Of a stretch of 64,000 nucleotides of DNA, positions 11,124 through 21,775 are shown piece after piece. Every line of letters begins with the position of its first letter. The stretch's first letter is position 1. Where the stretch lies: NCBI GenBank assembly GCA_027489375.1, contig JAIXZW010000012.1, forward strand, positions 496,001-560,000, read 5' to 3'. This DNA is from Paracoccaceae bacterium (GTDB lineage: Bacteria > Pseudomonadota > Alphaproteobacteria > Rhodobacterales > Rhodobacteraceae). Under the pieces are notes generated by a model. The model made no database searches. It saw nothing but the letters and a program-made list of their open reading frames with translations, and was not told the origin of the DNA. Made by a program: the position numbers and the translations under genes.

Positions 11124-12461
11124 TCAGGGGCAGAACAGGTCGTTGGTCAGGGCAAAGGCCATGAGGCCGAGGATCAGCGCCAGCCCCACGGACATCAGCA
11201 CGTTGAGCGCGCGTGCGGTGGGCGGTTTGCCTGCAACGGCCTCGTAGGCGAAGAACACCAGATGGCCGCCATCGAGCACCGGCACCGGGAAAAGGTTCAT
11301 CAGACCCACGGCGGTGGACAGCATGGCAACGAACCAGATGAAGCTGGAGATCCCCATGCTCGCCGCCTGACCCGAGGTTTCGGCGATGCCGAGCGGCCCT
11401 TGCAGGTTGCAGGACGAGATCGCCCCCGTGATCATGTGCCACAGCCCCGAAACCGAGGTGCGGGCGATGGTCCAGCTTTGCGTGGCGCCAAGCGTGATCG
11501 CCTCCCACGGGCCGGGGGTGCGCGTTTCGGGTTGGAAGAACAGCCCGCCCGAGACGCCGATGAGCCAGCGCGTCTCGAATCCGCCCTCGGCGAGCGGCAG
11601 GTCCATGCGGCGCGGTTGCAGCGTCGCCTCGACGGTTTCGCCGCCGCGCCAGACCGCAAGCGTCAGCGCCTTGCCGTCGGACGCGCCGACCATGTCGCGC
11701 AACTGGCTGAAGGCGTCGATGGGTTTGCCATCGACCGACAGAACGACGTCACCGGCCTGCAGGCCCGCATCCTTGGCCGCCGAATTTCCGGCGACGTTGT
11801 CGGCCAGCGGCGGCAGGGGATAGGGTCCGCGCAGGTCCAGCTCGGCTCCGTCGCGCCGCACGCGATACTCGACCACGGCCGAAGGGGGCAGCGTCTCGGC
11901 CTGTCCGATCAGCGCCGAGAAATCGGCGACGGGCTTGCCGCCGAGGCCGAGGATCGCATCGCCGGGTTGCAATTCCTGCACCTGCGCGGGCAGCGGTTTC
12001 AGCGCGCCGACCACGGGAAGATCAGTGGCCACCCCTTTGACGAGGAAGATCCCCGCGAAGATTGCGATGGACAGCGCGAAGTTGAACAGCGGCCCCGCCG
12101 CCACCGTGGCACTGCGCGCCCAGAGCGGTGCCCCGTGCATGGTGGCGCGGCGCTGTTCGGCGGTGAGCGCGGTCAGGTTGTCGGCATGGCCCCCCGATGC
12201 GGCATTGGCATCGCCGAAGAATTTCACGTAGCCGCCGAAGGGGAGTGCCGCGAGTTGCCAGCGCGTGCCGTGCTTGTCCACGCGGCTCCAGATCACCGGC
12301 CCGAAGCCGAGCGAGAAGACATCCGCATGGATGCCCGACCAGCGGCCCACGATGTAATGGCCGAATTCATGGACGAAGACGATGATGAGAAGGGCAAGCA
12401 CAAAGGCCACAGCCGTAAAGCCAAGGCCACCGAAACCGGGAATGAGGGTCGAGATATCCAA
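11124..12461 (-). CDS. rseP: RIP metalloprotease RseP (site-2 protease)
   Basis: Inner-membrane zinc protease that cleaves transmembrane segments of anti-sigma factors and remnant signal peptides. The 445-residue protein has the zinc motif HEFGH in the first membrane helix (about residue 31). Two PDZ-like domains occupy the middle (LQPGDAILGLGGKPV, LQAGDVVLSVDGKPI). The third zinc ligand is in FPVPVLDGGHL near the C-terminus. The position after dxr matches the conserved alphaproteobacterial operon. Confidence 0.95.
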   Translation of the reverse strand: MDISTLIPGFGGLGFTAVAFVLALLIIVFVHEFGHYIVGRWSGIHADVFSLGFGPVIWSRVDKHGTRWQLAALPFGGYVKFFGDANAASGGHADNLTALTAEQRRATMHGAPLWARSATVAAGPLFNFALSIAIFAGIFLVKGVATDLPVVGALKPLPAQVQELQPGDAILGLGGKPVADFSALIGQAETLPPSAVVEYRVRRDGAELDLRGPYPLPPLADNVAGNSAAKDAGLQAGDVVLSVDGKPIDAFSQLRDMVGASDGKALTLAVWRGGETVEATLQPRRMDLPLAEGGFETRWLIGVSGGLFFQPETRTPGPWEAITLGATQSWTIARTSVSGLWHMITGAISSCNLQGPLGIAETSGQAASMGISSFIWFVAMLSTAVGLMNLFPVPVLDGGHLVFFAYEAVAGKPPTARALNVLMSVGLALILGLMAFALTNDLFCP

Positions 12462-12466
12462 ACTGC

Positions 12467-13654
12467 TTACCTGTTCTGTCGCATGTCTTCGGCCAATTCG
12501 GCGGCTCTTGTTCTTGCGAGATGGTCAATGTGTAACACGTCCTCAAGCCCCGTGGCGGCATTTCCAAGGCTCGTGTCGGACGAAAGACGGGCAAGCGTGG
12601 CCTCGACAAGGCCCGCCATATCCAGAAAACCGATGCGCCCCGCCATGAAGTTGTCGAGCGCGATTTCCTTGGCCGCGTTGAAGGCAGCACCCGAAAGACC
12701 CCGTATCCGCATCACCTCGCGCGCAAGGCGGAGGGCGGGGAAGCGTTCAGGATCAGGGGCTTGGAAGGTCAGGCTGGCAATCTGCGCAAGGTCAAGCCGC
12801 GCCACGGGCAGCGCCGCGCGGTCGGGCCAGTTCAGCGCGTAGCCGATGGCGTGGCGCATGTCGGCGGGGCCGAGATGCGCCATGATCGCGCCATCATGGA
12901 ATCCCACAAGTGCGTGAACGATGCTTTGCGGATGCACCACGGCTTCGATCATGTCGGGGTCGAAGCCGAAGAATTCGCGGGTTTCGATCAGCTCCAGCCC
13001 CTTGTTGAACATCGAGGCCGAATCGATGCTGATCCGCGCGCCCATCGACCAGTTCGGGTGGGCCTTCGCCTCGGCCACCGTGGCGGCGCGCAGGCGTTCC
13101 AGCGGCCAGTCGCGGAACGGGCCGCCCGATGCGGTGATGATGACCCGCTCGACCGCCGCGATATCCTCGCCCGTGAGGGCCTGGAACACGGCGGAATGTT
13201 CGCTGTCCACGGGCAGGATCGTCGCGCCATGCGCCTTGGCGGTGGCAAGCAGCAAGGGACCGGCGGTCACAAGGCTTTCCTTGTTCGCCAGCGCCAGCGT
13301 CCGCCCGTGGCGCAGCGCCCGCATCCCCGGCACCAGACCCGCCGCGCCGACGATGGCCGACATGGTCCAGTCGGCGGGGCGGTCGGCGGCTTCGGCGATG
13401 GCCTCCGGCCCTGCGGCGGCCTCGGTGCCGGAACCCGCCAGCGCCTCGCGCAACTCGGGCAGGCGGGCGGGGTCGGCGGTGACGGCAATCTCGGCGCGCA
13501 GGGCGCGGGCCATTTCGGCAAGGCGCCTGACGTTCGACGATCCGGTCAGGGCGACAGTGCGGAACGCCTCAGCCCCCCCTGCCCGCAGGATCAGGTCAAA
13601 GGTGCTTTCGCCGATGGACCCCGTGGCGCCGAAGATGGAAATGGAGCGTGTCAT
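12467..13654 (-). CDS. dxr: 1-deoxy-D-xylulose-5-phosphate reductoisomerase
   Basis: Converts DXP to MEP with NADPH, the committed step of the MEP isoprenoid pathway. Isoprenoids made here feed UppS two genes upstream. The 395-residue protein begins MTRSISIFGATGSIGESTFD (nucleotide fold). It has ANKESLVTAG, VDSEHSAVFQ (metal and substrate binding) and SASMFNKGLELIE. It ends five bases before the rseP start, and its start follows the cdsA stop by one base. Confidence 0.96.
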   Translation of the reverse strand: MTRSISIFGATGSIGESTFDLILRAGGAEAFRTVALTGSSNVRRLAEMARALRAEIAVTADPARLPELREALAGSGTEAAAGPEAIAEAADRPADWTMSAIVGAAGLVPGMRALRHGRTLALANKESLVTAGPLLLATAKAHGATILPVDSEHSAVFQALTGEDIAAVERVIITASGGPFRDWPLERLRAATVAEAKAHPNWSMGARISIDSASMFNKGLELIETREFFGFDPDMIEAVVHPQSIVHALVGFHDGAIMAHLGPADMRHAIGYALNWPDRAALPVARLDLAQIASLTFQAPDPERFPALRLAREVMRIRGLSGAAFNAAKEIALDNFMAGRIGFLDMAGLVEATLARLSSDTSLGNAATGLEDVLHIDHLARTRAAELAEDMRQNR

Positions 13655-13655
13655 G

Positions 13656-14447
13656 TCAGTGGATCGGAAGCTGGGTGAAAAGGCCGATGAGCATCAGCGC
13701 GACCGTGGCCCCGATCAGGGCGTCGAACCGGTCGAGAAGCCCGCCGTGGCCGGGGATGAGATGCGAGGAATCCTTGATCCCGGCGCGGCGTTTCAGCCAG
13801 CTTTCGACGATATCGCCCAACTGCCCCGCAAAGGCGATGACCGGCGACAGGATCAGCACACCTACCGTGCCGAAATCGCCACGGAAGAAGAGGAAGCCCA
13901 CGATCACCGCGCCCAGCCAGCCTGCGACCGTGCCGGACCATGTCTTCTTGGGGCTGATGGCGGGCCAGAATTTCGGCCCGCCAAGGATGCGCCCCGCGAA
14001 ATAGCCTGCAACATCCGAGACGACGACGACCGAAATAAGCCACAGGATAGCGCTTTGCCCGTTGGCAAGGCGCAGCTCGATCAGGCCGAAGCCCGCGATC
14101 ATGATGGCGGCGGCATAGCAGGCCGCGATGCGGCGGTCGCGGCGCGGGGTCAGGGCAAGCGCGAGCGACGGGACGAGAAGCGCCACGGTTGCAATCTCGC
14201 TGCGCAGGACAAGCGCGGCAAGAAGCGAGCCGCCCCCGATCAGCGCCATCGCAACGGGGGTTGCACGACGTCCGGGCGAGGTGATGCGGGCAAGCTCCCA
14301 TATCATCCCGCCGGTCAGAAGGATCGCCAGCGCGGCGAAGGACCGCCCGCCGAGCCAGATTTCCGCCGCCCCCACCGCGACCATGACGATGGCCGACAGC
14401 ACGCGGGGGCGAAGATCGGCCCAGCGGCCGGGTTCGGGCGCGGTCAT
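13656..14447 (-). CDS. cdsA: Phosphatidate cytidylyltransferase CdsA
   Basis: Integral membrane enzyme making CDP-diacylglycerol from phosphatidic acid and CTP for phospholipid synthesis. The 263-residue protein has about eight hydrophobic segments. The C-terminal family signature region runs VVSDVAGYFAGRILGG, then SPKKTWSGTVAGW, then HLIPGHGGLLDRFDALIG. Its ATG overlaps the uppS stop as ATGA. Confidence 0.93.
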   Translation of the reverse strand: MTAPEPGRWADLRPRVLSAIVMVAVGAAEIWLGGRSFAALAILLTGGMIWELARITSPGRRATPVAMALIGGGSLLAALVLRSEIATVALLVPSLALALTPRRDRRIAACYAAAIMIAGFGLIELRLANGQSAILWLISVVVVSDVAGYFAGRILGGPKFWPAISPKKTWSGTVAGWLGAVIVGFLFFRGDFGTVGVLILSPVIAFAGQLGDIVESWLKRRAGIKDSSHLIPGHGGLLDRFDALIGATVALMLIGLFTQLPIH

Positions 14448-15214
14448 CCGTGCACCACCCCGCCGAAGCGGCGCTCGCGGTTGCCGAAGCGGGCGACGAT
14501 CTGGCCCAGCTCATGCGCGGTGAAATCGGGCCAGAGGGTCGGGGTGAATTCATATTCCGCATAGGCCGTCTGCCACGGCAGGAAGTTCGAGGTGCGCGTC
14601 TCGCCGCTGGTGCGGATCACAAGGTCGGGGTCGGGCAAATCGGCGGTGTCGAGATGGGCGGTCACGGCGGCTTCGCTGATGGCTTCGGGTTTCAGACGGC
14701 CCTCGGCAACCTCGCGCGCCATGTCGCGGATCGCGCGGGTCAATTCGTCCCGCCCGCCATAGTTGATGGCCACGGTGAAATCGAGCCGCGTTCCCTTGGC
14801 GGTGCGCTCTTCGATCCCCGCCATCATCTTCTGCAATTTCGGATCGAGCCGCGAGCGGTCGCCGATGAAGCGCAGGCGCACGCCTTCGGCCAGCAGGCGG
14901 TCCGCCTCGCGGTCTATGTAGCGGGCGAAGATCGCCATGAGGCCGAGGACTTCTTCGGTCGAACGCTTCCAGTTCTCGGTCGAGAAGGCGTAGACGGTCA
15001 GGTAGCGGATACCGAGGTTCGGACAGGCGCGCACGATCTCGCGCACACGTTCTGCCCCGCGGCGGTGGCCGACAAGCCGCGGCCAGCCGCGCTGCGTGGC
15101 CCAGCGGCCATTGCCATCCATGATGATCGCCACATGCTGCGCCGGACGAGGCAGGTGGTTCGCTTCTGTGCTGCCGGCCTTGGCCAATACCTGCTCTCCT
15201 GCACTGCCCTTCAA
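14444..15214 (-). CDS. uppS: Isoprenyl transferase UppS (undecaprenyl diphosphate synthase)
   Basis: cis-Prenyltransferase condensing FPP with IPP to the C55 lipid carrier for peptidoglycan and O-antigen. The 256-residue protein shows IIMDGNGRWA (catalytic Asp), GHRRGAERVR, YAFSTENWKR and DLVIRTSGE, all diagnostic. The first 25 residues are variable, and the ATG at 15214 could be a few codons too early. It follows frr by 45 bases. Confidence 0.94.
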   Translation of the reverse strand: MKGSAGEQVLAKAGSTEANHLPRPAQHVAIIMDGNGRWATQRGWPRLVGHRRGAERVREIVRACPNLGIRYLTVYAFSTENWKRSTEEVLGLMAIFARYIDREADRLLAEGVRLRFIGDRSRLDPKLQKMMAGIEERTAKGTRLDFTVAINYGGRDELTRAIRDMAREVAEGRLKPEAISEAAVTAHLDTADLPDPDLVIRTSGETRTSNFLPWQTAYAEYEFTPTLWPDFTAHELGQIVARFGNRERRFGGVVHG

Positions 15215-15259
15215 AGGGGGCGCGGATCTTCTGCGAAAACCCCGCCCCTGCCGGATGCG

Positions 15260-15826
15260 TCAGACCTGCATGATCTCGGCCTGCTTCTGCTCGAGCTGCT
15301 TGTCCACGGCGGCGATGGCCTTGTCGGTCAGTTCCTGCACCTCGTCCGACCACATCTTCTGGTCGTCTTCGCCCATGCCGGCCGACTTGGCCTTCTTGAT
15401 CTGGTCCATGCCGTCGCGGCGCACGTTGCGGATCGCGACCTTGGCGCTTTCGGCATATTGCGCGGCGACCTTGGTCAGTTCCTTGCGGCGCTGTTCGTTC
15501 AGTTCGGGAATGGGAAGGCGGATCAGCGGCCCGTCGGTCACGGGGTTGATGCCAAGCCCCGACTCGCGGATCGCCTTTTCCACCTTGTTGATCATGCCCT
15601 TGTCCCAGACGTTGATCACCACCATGCGCGGCTCGGGCACGTTGACGGTGCCAAGCTGGTTGATCGGGGTCATCTGGCCATAGGCATCGACCTGGATGTT
15701 GTCGAGCATCTGCGCCGAGGCGCGGCCCGTGCGGAGCGAGGCGAATTCGACCTTGAGCGCGTTCATCGCGCCGTCCATCCGGCGCTGGATGGCGTCGAGG
15801 TCGATGTCGAGATCGTCTTGCGACAT
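15260..15826 (-). CDS. frr: Ribosome recycling factor
   Basis: Cytosolic factor that, with EF-G, splits post-termination ribosomes. The 188-residue protein has typical family motifs: [52 protein letters not shown] and LTEERR-like [11 protein letters not shown]. Length fits bacterial RRF. It lies 103 bases downstream of pyrH, as in most bacteria. Confidence 0.96.
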   Translation of the reverse strand: MSQDDLDIDLDAIQRRMDGAMNALKVEFASLRTGRASAQMLDNIQVDAYGQMTPINQLGTVNVPEPRMVVINVWDKGMINKVEKAIRESGLGINPVTDGPLIRLPIPELNEQRRKELTKVAAQYAESAKVAIRNVRRDGMDQIKKAKSAGMGEDDQKMWSDEVQELTDKAIAAVDKQLEQKQAEIMQV

Positions 15827-15929
15827 TTCGGTTTTCCTTCCTTGGTCCGCGTCCGGCGCGGGTCGTTTCCTGCTCTATAGCAGAGCGGCGCGGGCGCGGA
15901 ACAGATTTAAGCTGGGGTGCCGGTCGGGA

Positions 15930-16664
15930 TCAGCCGTGCACGCGGGTATAGGTGCCCTCGCCGCGCAGGATGCCCCGGAATCCGCCAGGTTCATCGAGGC
16001 TGAAGACGATGATCGGCAGGTCGTTGTCCCGCGCCAGCGCGATGGCCGAGGCATCCATGACGCCAAGGTGCTTGGCAAGGCATTCGTCGTAGCTGACGGT
16101 TTCATACCGCTTGGCATCGGCGTGTTTCTTCGGGTCCTTGTCATAGACCCCGTCCACCTTGGTGCCCTTGAAGATCGCCTGACAGGCCATTTCGTTGGCG
16201 CGCAGCGTGGCTGCCGTGTCGGTGGTGAAATAGGGGTTGCCGGTGCCTGCGGCAAAGATGCAGACGCGCTTCTTTTCAAGGTGGCGCACGGCGCGGCGGC
16301 GGATGTAGGGTTCGCAGACCTGATCCATCGGGATGGCGCTGATGACGCGGGTAAAGACCCCGATCTGCTCCAGCGCCGATTGCATCGCCAGCGCGTTCAT
16401 CACCGTGGCGAGCATCCCCATGTAATCCGCCGTGGTCCGCTCCATCCCCTGCGCCGAGCCTGCAAGCCCGCGGAAGATGTTGCCGCCGCCGATCACCATG
16501 CAGATCTCGACCCCCATGTCGACGACCGACTTCACCTCGTTCGCGATGCGCTGGACGGTCGGCGGGTGCAGGCCGTAGCCCTGATCGCCCATCAACGCCT
16601 CGCCGGATATCTTGAGCATGACGCGGCTGTATTTCGCCGATGGCTCAAGGACCGGTTTTGACAT
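15930..16664 (-). CDS. pyrH: UMP kinase PyrH
   Basis: Hexameric amino-acid-kinase-fold enzyme phosphorylating UMP to UDP, allosterically regulated by GTP and UTP in relatives. The 244-residue protein has [53 protein letters not shown] and [12 protein letters not shown]. It heads the envelope operon in this window. rpsB and tsf, often upstream, are absent; the neighbour is miaA on the other strand. Confidence 0.96.
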   Translation of the reverse strand: MSKPVLEPSAKYSRVMLKISGEALMGDQGYGLHPPTVQRIANEVKSVVDMGVEICMVIGGGNIFRGLAGSAQGMERTTADYMGMLATVMNALAMQSALEQIGVFTRVISAIPMDQVCEPYIRRRAVRHLEKKRVCIFAAGTGNPYFTTDTAATLRANEMACQAIFKGTKVDGVYDKDPKKHADAKRYETVSYDECLAKHLGVMDASAIALARDNDLPIIVFSLDEPGGFRGILRGEGTYTRVHG

Positions 16665-16762
16665 GGGCAGACCCCGCTTTTCGCATTCTGGTTGGACTGG
16701 GGCGCAAAATGTATGAAAACGGCGGCGGGTTCAACCGGGAACGGCAGGGTTTGTGCCAACCC

Positions 16763-16824
16763 GCGGGGAGGGCCGTCTGCCCTCCCCGCACCCCACCCGA
16801 GGATATTTGAGCGAGCGTGAAAGA
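16763..16824 (+). repeat. Hairpin/GATATTTG repeat, copy before miaA
   Basis: A perfect 11-bp stem (GCGGGGAGGGC pairing with GCCCTCCCCGC, loop CGTCT) is followed by CCCACCCGAGGATATTTGAG and then CGAGCGTGAAAG. The tail supplies an in-frame GTG (16817) upstream of the real miaA ATG. It lies between the divergent genes pyrH and miaA. Confidence 0.8.
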
Positions 16825-16831
16825 GCAGGCG

Positions 16832-17704
16832 ATGGGTTTCGGTATTGCGGGCATATCGCGGGAAGCACCCGTCCTGATCGCGGGGCCGACGGCAAGCGGC
16901 AAGTCGGCGCTGGCGATGGAGATCGCGGCGCGGGACGGGCGGATCGTGGTGAATGCCGATGCCTTGCAGGTCTATGGCTGCTGGCGCCTGCTCACCGCGC
17001 GCCCGTCCGAGGCGGACGAGGCCGCCCTGCCCCATGCGCTTTACGGCCATGTCGCGCGGATGCAGCCCTATTCCGTGGGCCACTGGCTGCGCGAGGTGGC
17101 GGGCCATCTGGAGCGCCCCGTGGTGATCGTGGGGGGAACGGGGCTTTACCTCTCGGCCCTGACCGAAGGCCTCGCCGAAATCCCCGCCGTGCCGCCCGAG
17201 GTGCGGGCCGAAGCCGACAGGCGGCGGCTTGGCGAAGGCTTCGCCGCGCTGCGCGACGAGCTTGATGCCGCAACGGCGGCGCGGATCGACCTTTTGAACC
17301 CCGCCCGCGTGCAGCGGGCATGGGAGGTGCTGCGGGCCACGGGGCGCGGGCTGGCCGACTGGCAGGCGGAAACGGGTGCGCCGTTTTTGCCGCTGTCGCG
17401 GGCCGAGGCGCTGGTGATCCGTCCCGATGTCGATTGGCTCAACGCCCGCATCGACCGCCGCTTCGACGCGATGATCGACGCAGGCGCGCTGGAGGAGGCG
17501 CGGGCGGAACGGCCCTTCTGGCACCCCGCCGCCGCCTATGCGCGGGCCATCGGCGCGCCCGAGTTGATGGCGCATCTCGACGGCACGCTCACGTTGGCCG
17601 AGGCGGTGGAAGCCGCCAAGACCGCATCGCGCCAATATGCCAAGCGGCAGCGGACGTGGTTCAGATCGCGGATGAAGGCCTGGCGCGAGGTGACATTGCC
17701 CTGA
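16832..17704 (+). CDS. miaA: tRNA dimethylallyltransferase MiaA
   Basis: Adds the isopentenyl group from DMAPP to A37 of tRNAs reading UNN codons. The P-loop GPTASGKS lies at about residues 18-25; [19 protein letters not shown] and [13 protein letters not shown] follow, and [14 protein letters not shown] is near the C-terminus. Length is 290 residues from the ATG at 16832. A GTG at 16817 lies inside the upstream repeat tail and is thought not to be the start. It stands alone on the plus strand ahead of an AraC regulator. Confidence 0.93.
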   Translation: MGFGIAGISREAPVLIAGPTASGKSALAMEIAARDGRIVVNADALQVYGCWRLLTARPSEADEAALPHALYGHVARMQPYSVGHWLREVAGHLERPVVIVGGTGLYLSALTEGLAEIPAVPPEVRAEADRRRLGEGFAALRDELDAATAARIDLLNPARVQRAWEVLRATGRGLADWQAETGAPFLPLSRAEALVIRPDVDWLNARIDRRFDAMIDAGALEEARAERPFWHPAAAYARAIGAPELMAHLDGTLTLAEAVEAAKTASRQYAKRQRTWFRSRMKAWREVTLP

Positions 17705-17789
17705 CAGCGCAAGGGCTTGGGGCATTTTCCTCTTGGGTCTTCCCGACAGCGGAGTTATGATTCGTTAACGAGAGAGGGACACCCTTCCG

Positions 17790-18644
17790 ATGACGAGCAG
17801 GCAGTATGCAAAGACCGGCGACGGGGCGCGACATCCCGAAGCCGGACAACCGGCTTTGGCGGGCATGGGACAACCAAGGCTTGTGGCGATCCCGCGCCTT
17901 GCCGCCGGAGGGCGCTGGCGGGTCGAGGCGATGCGGGCGATTTCCGAACCCCTCCTGCTGTGGTTCACGAAGGGACAGGGCCGCATCACCCTTGCCGGAT
18001 CGACGCGCGGCTATACCGCCCACAACGCCGTCTTCATCCCCGCAGGCGTCATGCACGCTTTCGAGGTCGGACCGCAAGTCTTTGGCACCGCAGTCTTTTT
18101 CGGAAAAGATCCGGCGATGCCCCTGCCAGCCCTGCCGCAGATCCTGCGCATCCGCGAGGTCCATGCCCAGCAGGACCTGAACGTGCTGATCGACATGATC
18201 CAGCGCGAGATGCTTTCGGATGCCGCAGGGTCGGATCGGGCGGCGAAAAACTACCTCGGCCTGCTTGGCGTCTGGCTGGAACGGCAGTCGGAAAAGGCGG
18301 CACCCGAACAGGCCAAGCCCGATGCGGCCAAGCGTCTGGTGGCCCGCTACACAGCACTTCTGGAGCGCGAATTCCGCAGCGGCGCGGGGGTGGGCGACAT
18401 GGCGGCGGCGCTTGGCGTGACGCCGACCCATCTGACCCGCTGTTGCCGTCAGGCGTGCGGGCGATCGGCCATCGACATCCTGCAGGACCGGCGCATCTTC
18501 GAGGCGCGGCGCCTGCTTGCCGAAACGAAACTGCCCGTCGGCCAGATCGGCGAGAGTCTGGGTTTCACCTCGGCGGCCTATTTCACCCGCGCCTTCCAGA
18601 ACCTGACCGGAAAATCCCCGTCAGCCTTCCGCCGCGCGCCCTGA
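17790..18644 (+). CDS. AraC-family transcriptional regulator with N-terminal cupin
   Basis: 284 residues. The N-terminal half is a cupin-like sensing domain (GQGRITLAGSTRGYTAHNAV, FIPAGVMHAFEVG). The C-terminal 100 residues hold two helix-turn-helix units, including AAALGVTPTHLTRCCRQ and the signature VGQIGESLGFTSAAYFTRAF. The ligand is unknown. It lies 240 bp upstream of the peptide-type ABC importer on the same strand and could regulate it, but that is inference from position only. Confidence 0.88.
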   Translation: MTSRQYAKTGDGARHPEAGQPALAGMGQPRLVAIPRLAAGGRWRVEAMRAISEPLLLWFTKGQGRITLAGSTRGYTAHNAVFIPAGVMHAFEVGPQVFGTAVFFGKDPAMPLPALPQILRIREVHAQQDLNVLIDMIQREMLSDAAGSDRAAKNYLGLLGVWLERQSEKAAPEQAKPDAAKRLVARYTALLEREFRSGAGVGDMAAALGVTPTHLTRCCRQACGRSAIDILQDRRIFEARRLLAETKLPVGQIGESLGFTSAAYFTRAFQNLTGKSPSAFRRAP

Positions 18645-18721
18645 CGGCGCAAGCGCGAAGGCCTGCGCCATAATACGCCACTTTATGTCGCTAACGTGAC
18701 ACGAAGGGGCGAAACCAAGCG

Positions 18722-18751
18722 TTGACGCACGCGCGAAAAAGATGCGCTAAT
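18722..18751 (+). promoter_or_regulatory. Candidate sigma-70 promoter of the ABC importer operon
   Basis: TTGACG at 18722-18727, an 18-base spacer and GCTAAT at 18746-18751, about 130 bases ahead of the substrate-binding gene. The rest of the 239-base gap between the AraC gene and this operon shows no other clear signal. Confidence 0.4.
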
Positions 18752-18883
18752 ACGCCCACGACCTTTGCGCCCGTTCGGCGCTGCGTCCCGTTTTCGCCCG
18801 CTTCGGGGCGGAAGAACGCAGCACAACCCAAGCGTGAAGCCGCCAGAACAAGAAAAACCGACTGCCTCACAGGGAGACCCACA

Positions 18884-20533
18884 ATGCTAGACACCACTTC
18901 GGGGGCCAAGATCCATCCGGCCGCCCTGATGCACGCCGAAGAGGTCCGCTCGGGCCAGCTTTCGCGTCGCGAATTCCTTGCCCGTTCGACCGCGCTGGGC
19001 GTTTCCGCCGTTGCCGCCTATGGCCTGCTCGGCATGGATGCGCCGGCGATGGCGCAAGACACCCCCGCGATGGGCGGCACGCTGCGCATGTCGATGGAAA
19101 TCAAGGCGCTGAAAGACCCGCGCACCGCCGACTGGTCGCAGCTTGCCAACGTCACCCGCGGCTGGCTCGAATACCTCGTCGAATACAACAACGACGGCTC
19201 GATCCGCGGCATGCTGATCGAATCGTGGGAAGCCAATGCCGACGCCACGGAATACACGCTCAAGGTCCGTCCGGGCGTGAAGTGGAACAACGGCGACGAC
19301 TTCACCGCCGATGACGTGCTGAACAACTTCCAGCGCTGGGGCGATGGCGCGGTCGAGGGCAACTCCATGCCGGGCCGCATCTCGATGCTCGTCGATGCCG
19401 AGAAGAAGACCCTGCGCGAAGGCGCCGTCACCGTCGTCGATCCGATGACCGTCAAGCTCACGCTCTCGGCGCCGGACGTATCGCTGATCGCGGGTCTGGC
19501 CGACTATCCGGCTGCCGTGGTGCACAAGTCCTATGACAACGGCGACCCGACCAAGGCCGTCGGCACCGGCCCCTACCTGCCCGAAACCGTCGAAGTCGGC
19601 GTCAAGGCGCATCTCGTCAAGAACGCCGACCACACGTGGTGGGGCACCGCCGTCTATGGTGGCCCGTATCTCGACCGGATCGAATACACCGACCTCGGCA
19701 CCGATCCTTCGGCCGAAGTCAACGCCGCCGCTGCGGGCGAAATCGACGCGACCTACCAGTCGACCGGCGAATTCATCGAGCAGTTCGACGCGCTGGGCTG
19801 GACCAAGTCGGAAGCCGTGACCGCCGCCACCCTGGCTGTCCGCTTCAACCAGCTTGCCGAGGAATACAAGGACGTGAACGTCCGCACCGGCCTCGTGCAA
19901 TGCGTGGACAACAAGGTCGTGCTGGAACTGGGGTATAACAACCTTGGCACCGTGGCCGAAAACCACCACGTCTGCCCGATCCACCCCGAATACTTCGCCC
20001 TGCCCCCGCTGACCGTCGATCCGGCTGCCGGCGCGCAGAAGGTGAAGGACGCGGGCAAGGGCGACTTCGAGTTCGAGCTGATCTCGCTCGACGACAGCTG
20101 GCAGGCCGCGACCTGCGACGCCGTCGCCGCGCAGATCCGCGACGCGGGCCTGAAGATCAAGCGCACCGTGCTTCCGGGGTCGACCTTCTGGAACGACTGG
20201 CTGAAGTATCCCTTCTCGGCCACCGAATGGAACATGCGTCCGCTCGGCGTGCAGATCCTCGCCCTCGCCTACCGTTCTGGCGAAGCGTGGAACGAGGCTG
20301 CCTTCTCGAACACGGAGTTCGACGAGAACCTTGCCAAGGCGCTGTCGATTTCCGACGCCAAGGCGCGGTCCGAGGTGATGAAGCGGCTTGAGGAGATCAT
20401 GCAGGAGCAGGGCGTGATGGTTCAGCCCTACTGGCGCTCGATCTACCGCCACTTCGATCCGAAGGTGAAGGGTGCCGACATGCACGCGACCTTCGAACAC
20501 CACCACTACAAGTGGTCGATCGCCGCCGCCTGA
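18884..20533 (+). CDS. Peptide/solute ABC transporter substrate-binding protein (SBP family 5)
   Basis: Periplasmic binding component of a dipeptide/oligopeptide/nickel-type ABC importer. The 549-residue precursor has a twin-arginine export signal ([13 protein letters not shown] followed by a hydrophobic stretch and AMAQ). The family-5 fold shows [33 protein letters not shown] and GTGPYLP. AGGGAG lies before the ATG at 18884; the open frame upstream is not coding-like. It is the first gene of a four-gene importer. The substrate cannot be read from sequence. Confidence 0.92.
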   Translation: MLDTTSGAKIHPAALMHAEEVRSGQLSRREFLARSTALGVSAVAAYGLLGMDAPAMAQDTPAMGGTLRMSMEIKALKDPRTADWSQLANVTRGWLEYLVEYNNDGSIRGMLIESWEANADATEYTLKVRPGVKWNNGDDFTADDVLNNFQRWGDGAVEGNSMPGRISMLVDAEKKTLREGAVTVVDPMTVKLTLSAPDVSLIAGLADYPAAVVHKSYDNGDPTKAVGTGPYLPETVEVGVKAHLVKNADHTWWGTAVYGGPYLDRIEYTDLGTDPSAEVNAAAAGEIDATYQSTGEFIEQFDALGWTKSEAVTAATLAVRFNQLAEEYKDVNVRTGLVQCVDNKVVLELGYNNLGTVAENHHVCPIHPEYFALPPLTVDPAAGAQKVKDAGKGDFEFELISLDDSWQAATCDAVAAQIRDAGLKIKRTVLPGSTFWNDWLKYPFSATEWNMRPLGVQILALAYRSGEAWNEAAFSNTEFDENLAKALSISDAKARSEVMKRLEEIMQEQGVMVQPYWRSIYRHFDPKVKGADMHATFEHHHYKWSIAAA

Positions 20534-20678
20534 TCGGGGCAAAAGACTTGCGGCGTGCGGGACATTCCCCGCGCGCCGCGCACTCCTGCGGACACGGCAC
20601 CGAGGCTTGCCGGAATGCAGGGTTCCCCCAGCATTGCTGCTCGCTTGAGTGACTCTTCCCTTCGGGAAAGGATGAGCC

Positions 20679-21764
20679 ATGTTTTTCTTCGTTTTGCGAC
20701 GCATCGGCGTGATGCTTCTGACGGCGTTCGCGCTGACCTTCATCGTGTTTTACATGACGAACCTGCCGCCGAACCTTGAAAAGCTGGCGAAATCCGAAGC
20801 ATCGGTCCGCATGTCGGACGAGGCCGTGGCAAGCTGGCTGGACGAGAACGGCCATTCCGGCTCGGTGTTCCTGCGCTATGCGCAATGGGTCGGCATCGCG
20901 CCGGGCTGGGTGCGGCTGGAAGATGACGGCACCACCAAGGGCCGCTGCATCGAAGCAGGCATGACACCCGAGGAAGCGCCCCGCTACTGTGGCATCCTGC
21001 AAGGGCAATGGGGCTTCTCTACCGTCTTCAAACAACCCGTGTCCGAGGTGCTGGGCCGCTCGCTCGGCGCGACGGGATGGCTGATGTTCTGGGTCATGGC
21101 GGTGATGGTTCCGACCTCGCTCCTGCTCGGCGTCCTGTCGGGGATGCGCGAAGGCTCGCGCACCGACCGTGTCCTTTCGACCTTTGCCATCGCGACGACG
21201 GCGACACCTGAATATGTCTCGGGCGTCATCCTGATCGCGGTGCTGGCCAGTGCCACGGCGGGCGTCTCGCCGATCCTGCACGGTTGGGGCTGGATTTCGG
21301 GCAAGACGCTGTTTCCGGGCACCGCGACCTCGGCGATGGAGAACATCACCTTCATGAACTTCGCCCTGCCCGTCGCCACCATCGCGCTTTACGGCATCGG
21401 CTACATCGCCCGCATGACCCGCGCCTCGATGACCGAGGTGATGACGCAGCAATACATCCGCACCGCGCGGCTCAAGGGTGTGTCCTTCCGTCAGGTGGTG
21501 ATGAAACACGCGCTCAGAAACGCGCTCATCGCGCCCTTTACCGTGATCATGCTGCAATTCCCGTGGCTGCTGAACGGCGTGGTGATTTCCGAGACATTGT
21601 TCAACTACAAGGGCTTCGGCTGGACGCTGGTTCAGGCCGCGGGCAACAACGACATCGACACGCTTCTGGGCTGTTCGGTGGTGGCGGTCTTCGTGGTTCT
21701 GGTGACGCAGCTGATTTCCGACATCGGCTATGTCTTCCTCAACCCGCGCATCCGTCTGGCGTAA
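20679..21764 (+). CDS. ABC transporter permease, DppB type
   Basis: Inner-membrane permease of the family-5 importer, 361 residues. The N-terminal helix MFFFVLRRIGVMLLTAFALT is followed by a large periplasmic loop (about residues 30-120) and then the permease core. The cytoplasmic coupling loop is IARMTRASMTEVMTQQYIRTARLKG, with an EAA-like motif. AAAGGA precedes the ATG, just after a small TTCCC-ttc-GGGAA hairpin. It pairs with the downstream DppC-type permease. Confidence 0.92.
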   Translation: MFFFVLRRIGVMLLTAFALTFIVFYMTNLPPNLEKLAKSEASVRMSDEAVASWLDENGHSGSVFLRYAQWVGIAPGWVRLEDDGTTKGRCIEAGMTPEEAPRYCGILQGQWGFSTVFKQPVSEVLGRSLGATGWLMFWVMAVMVPTSLLLGVLSGMREGSRTDRVLSTFAIATTATPEYVSGVILIAVLASATAGVSPILHGWGWISGKTLFPGTATSAMENITFMNFALPVATIALYGIGYIARMTRASMTEVMTQQYIRTARLKGVSFRQVVMKHALRNALIAPFTVIMLQFPWLLNGVVISETLFNYKGFGWTLVQAAGNNDIDTLLGCSVVAVFVVLVTQLISDIGYVFLNPRIRLA

Positions 21765-21775
21765 GGGGGAACGGC

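Noticed and set aside
16817..16831. GTG start for miaA
   Set aside because: The GTG belongs to the conserved tail of the dispersed repeat, and the ATG at 16832 fits the family start.
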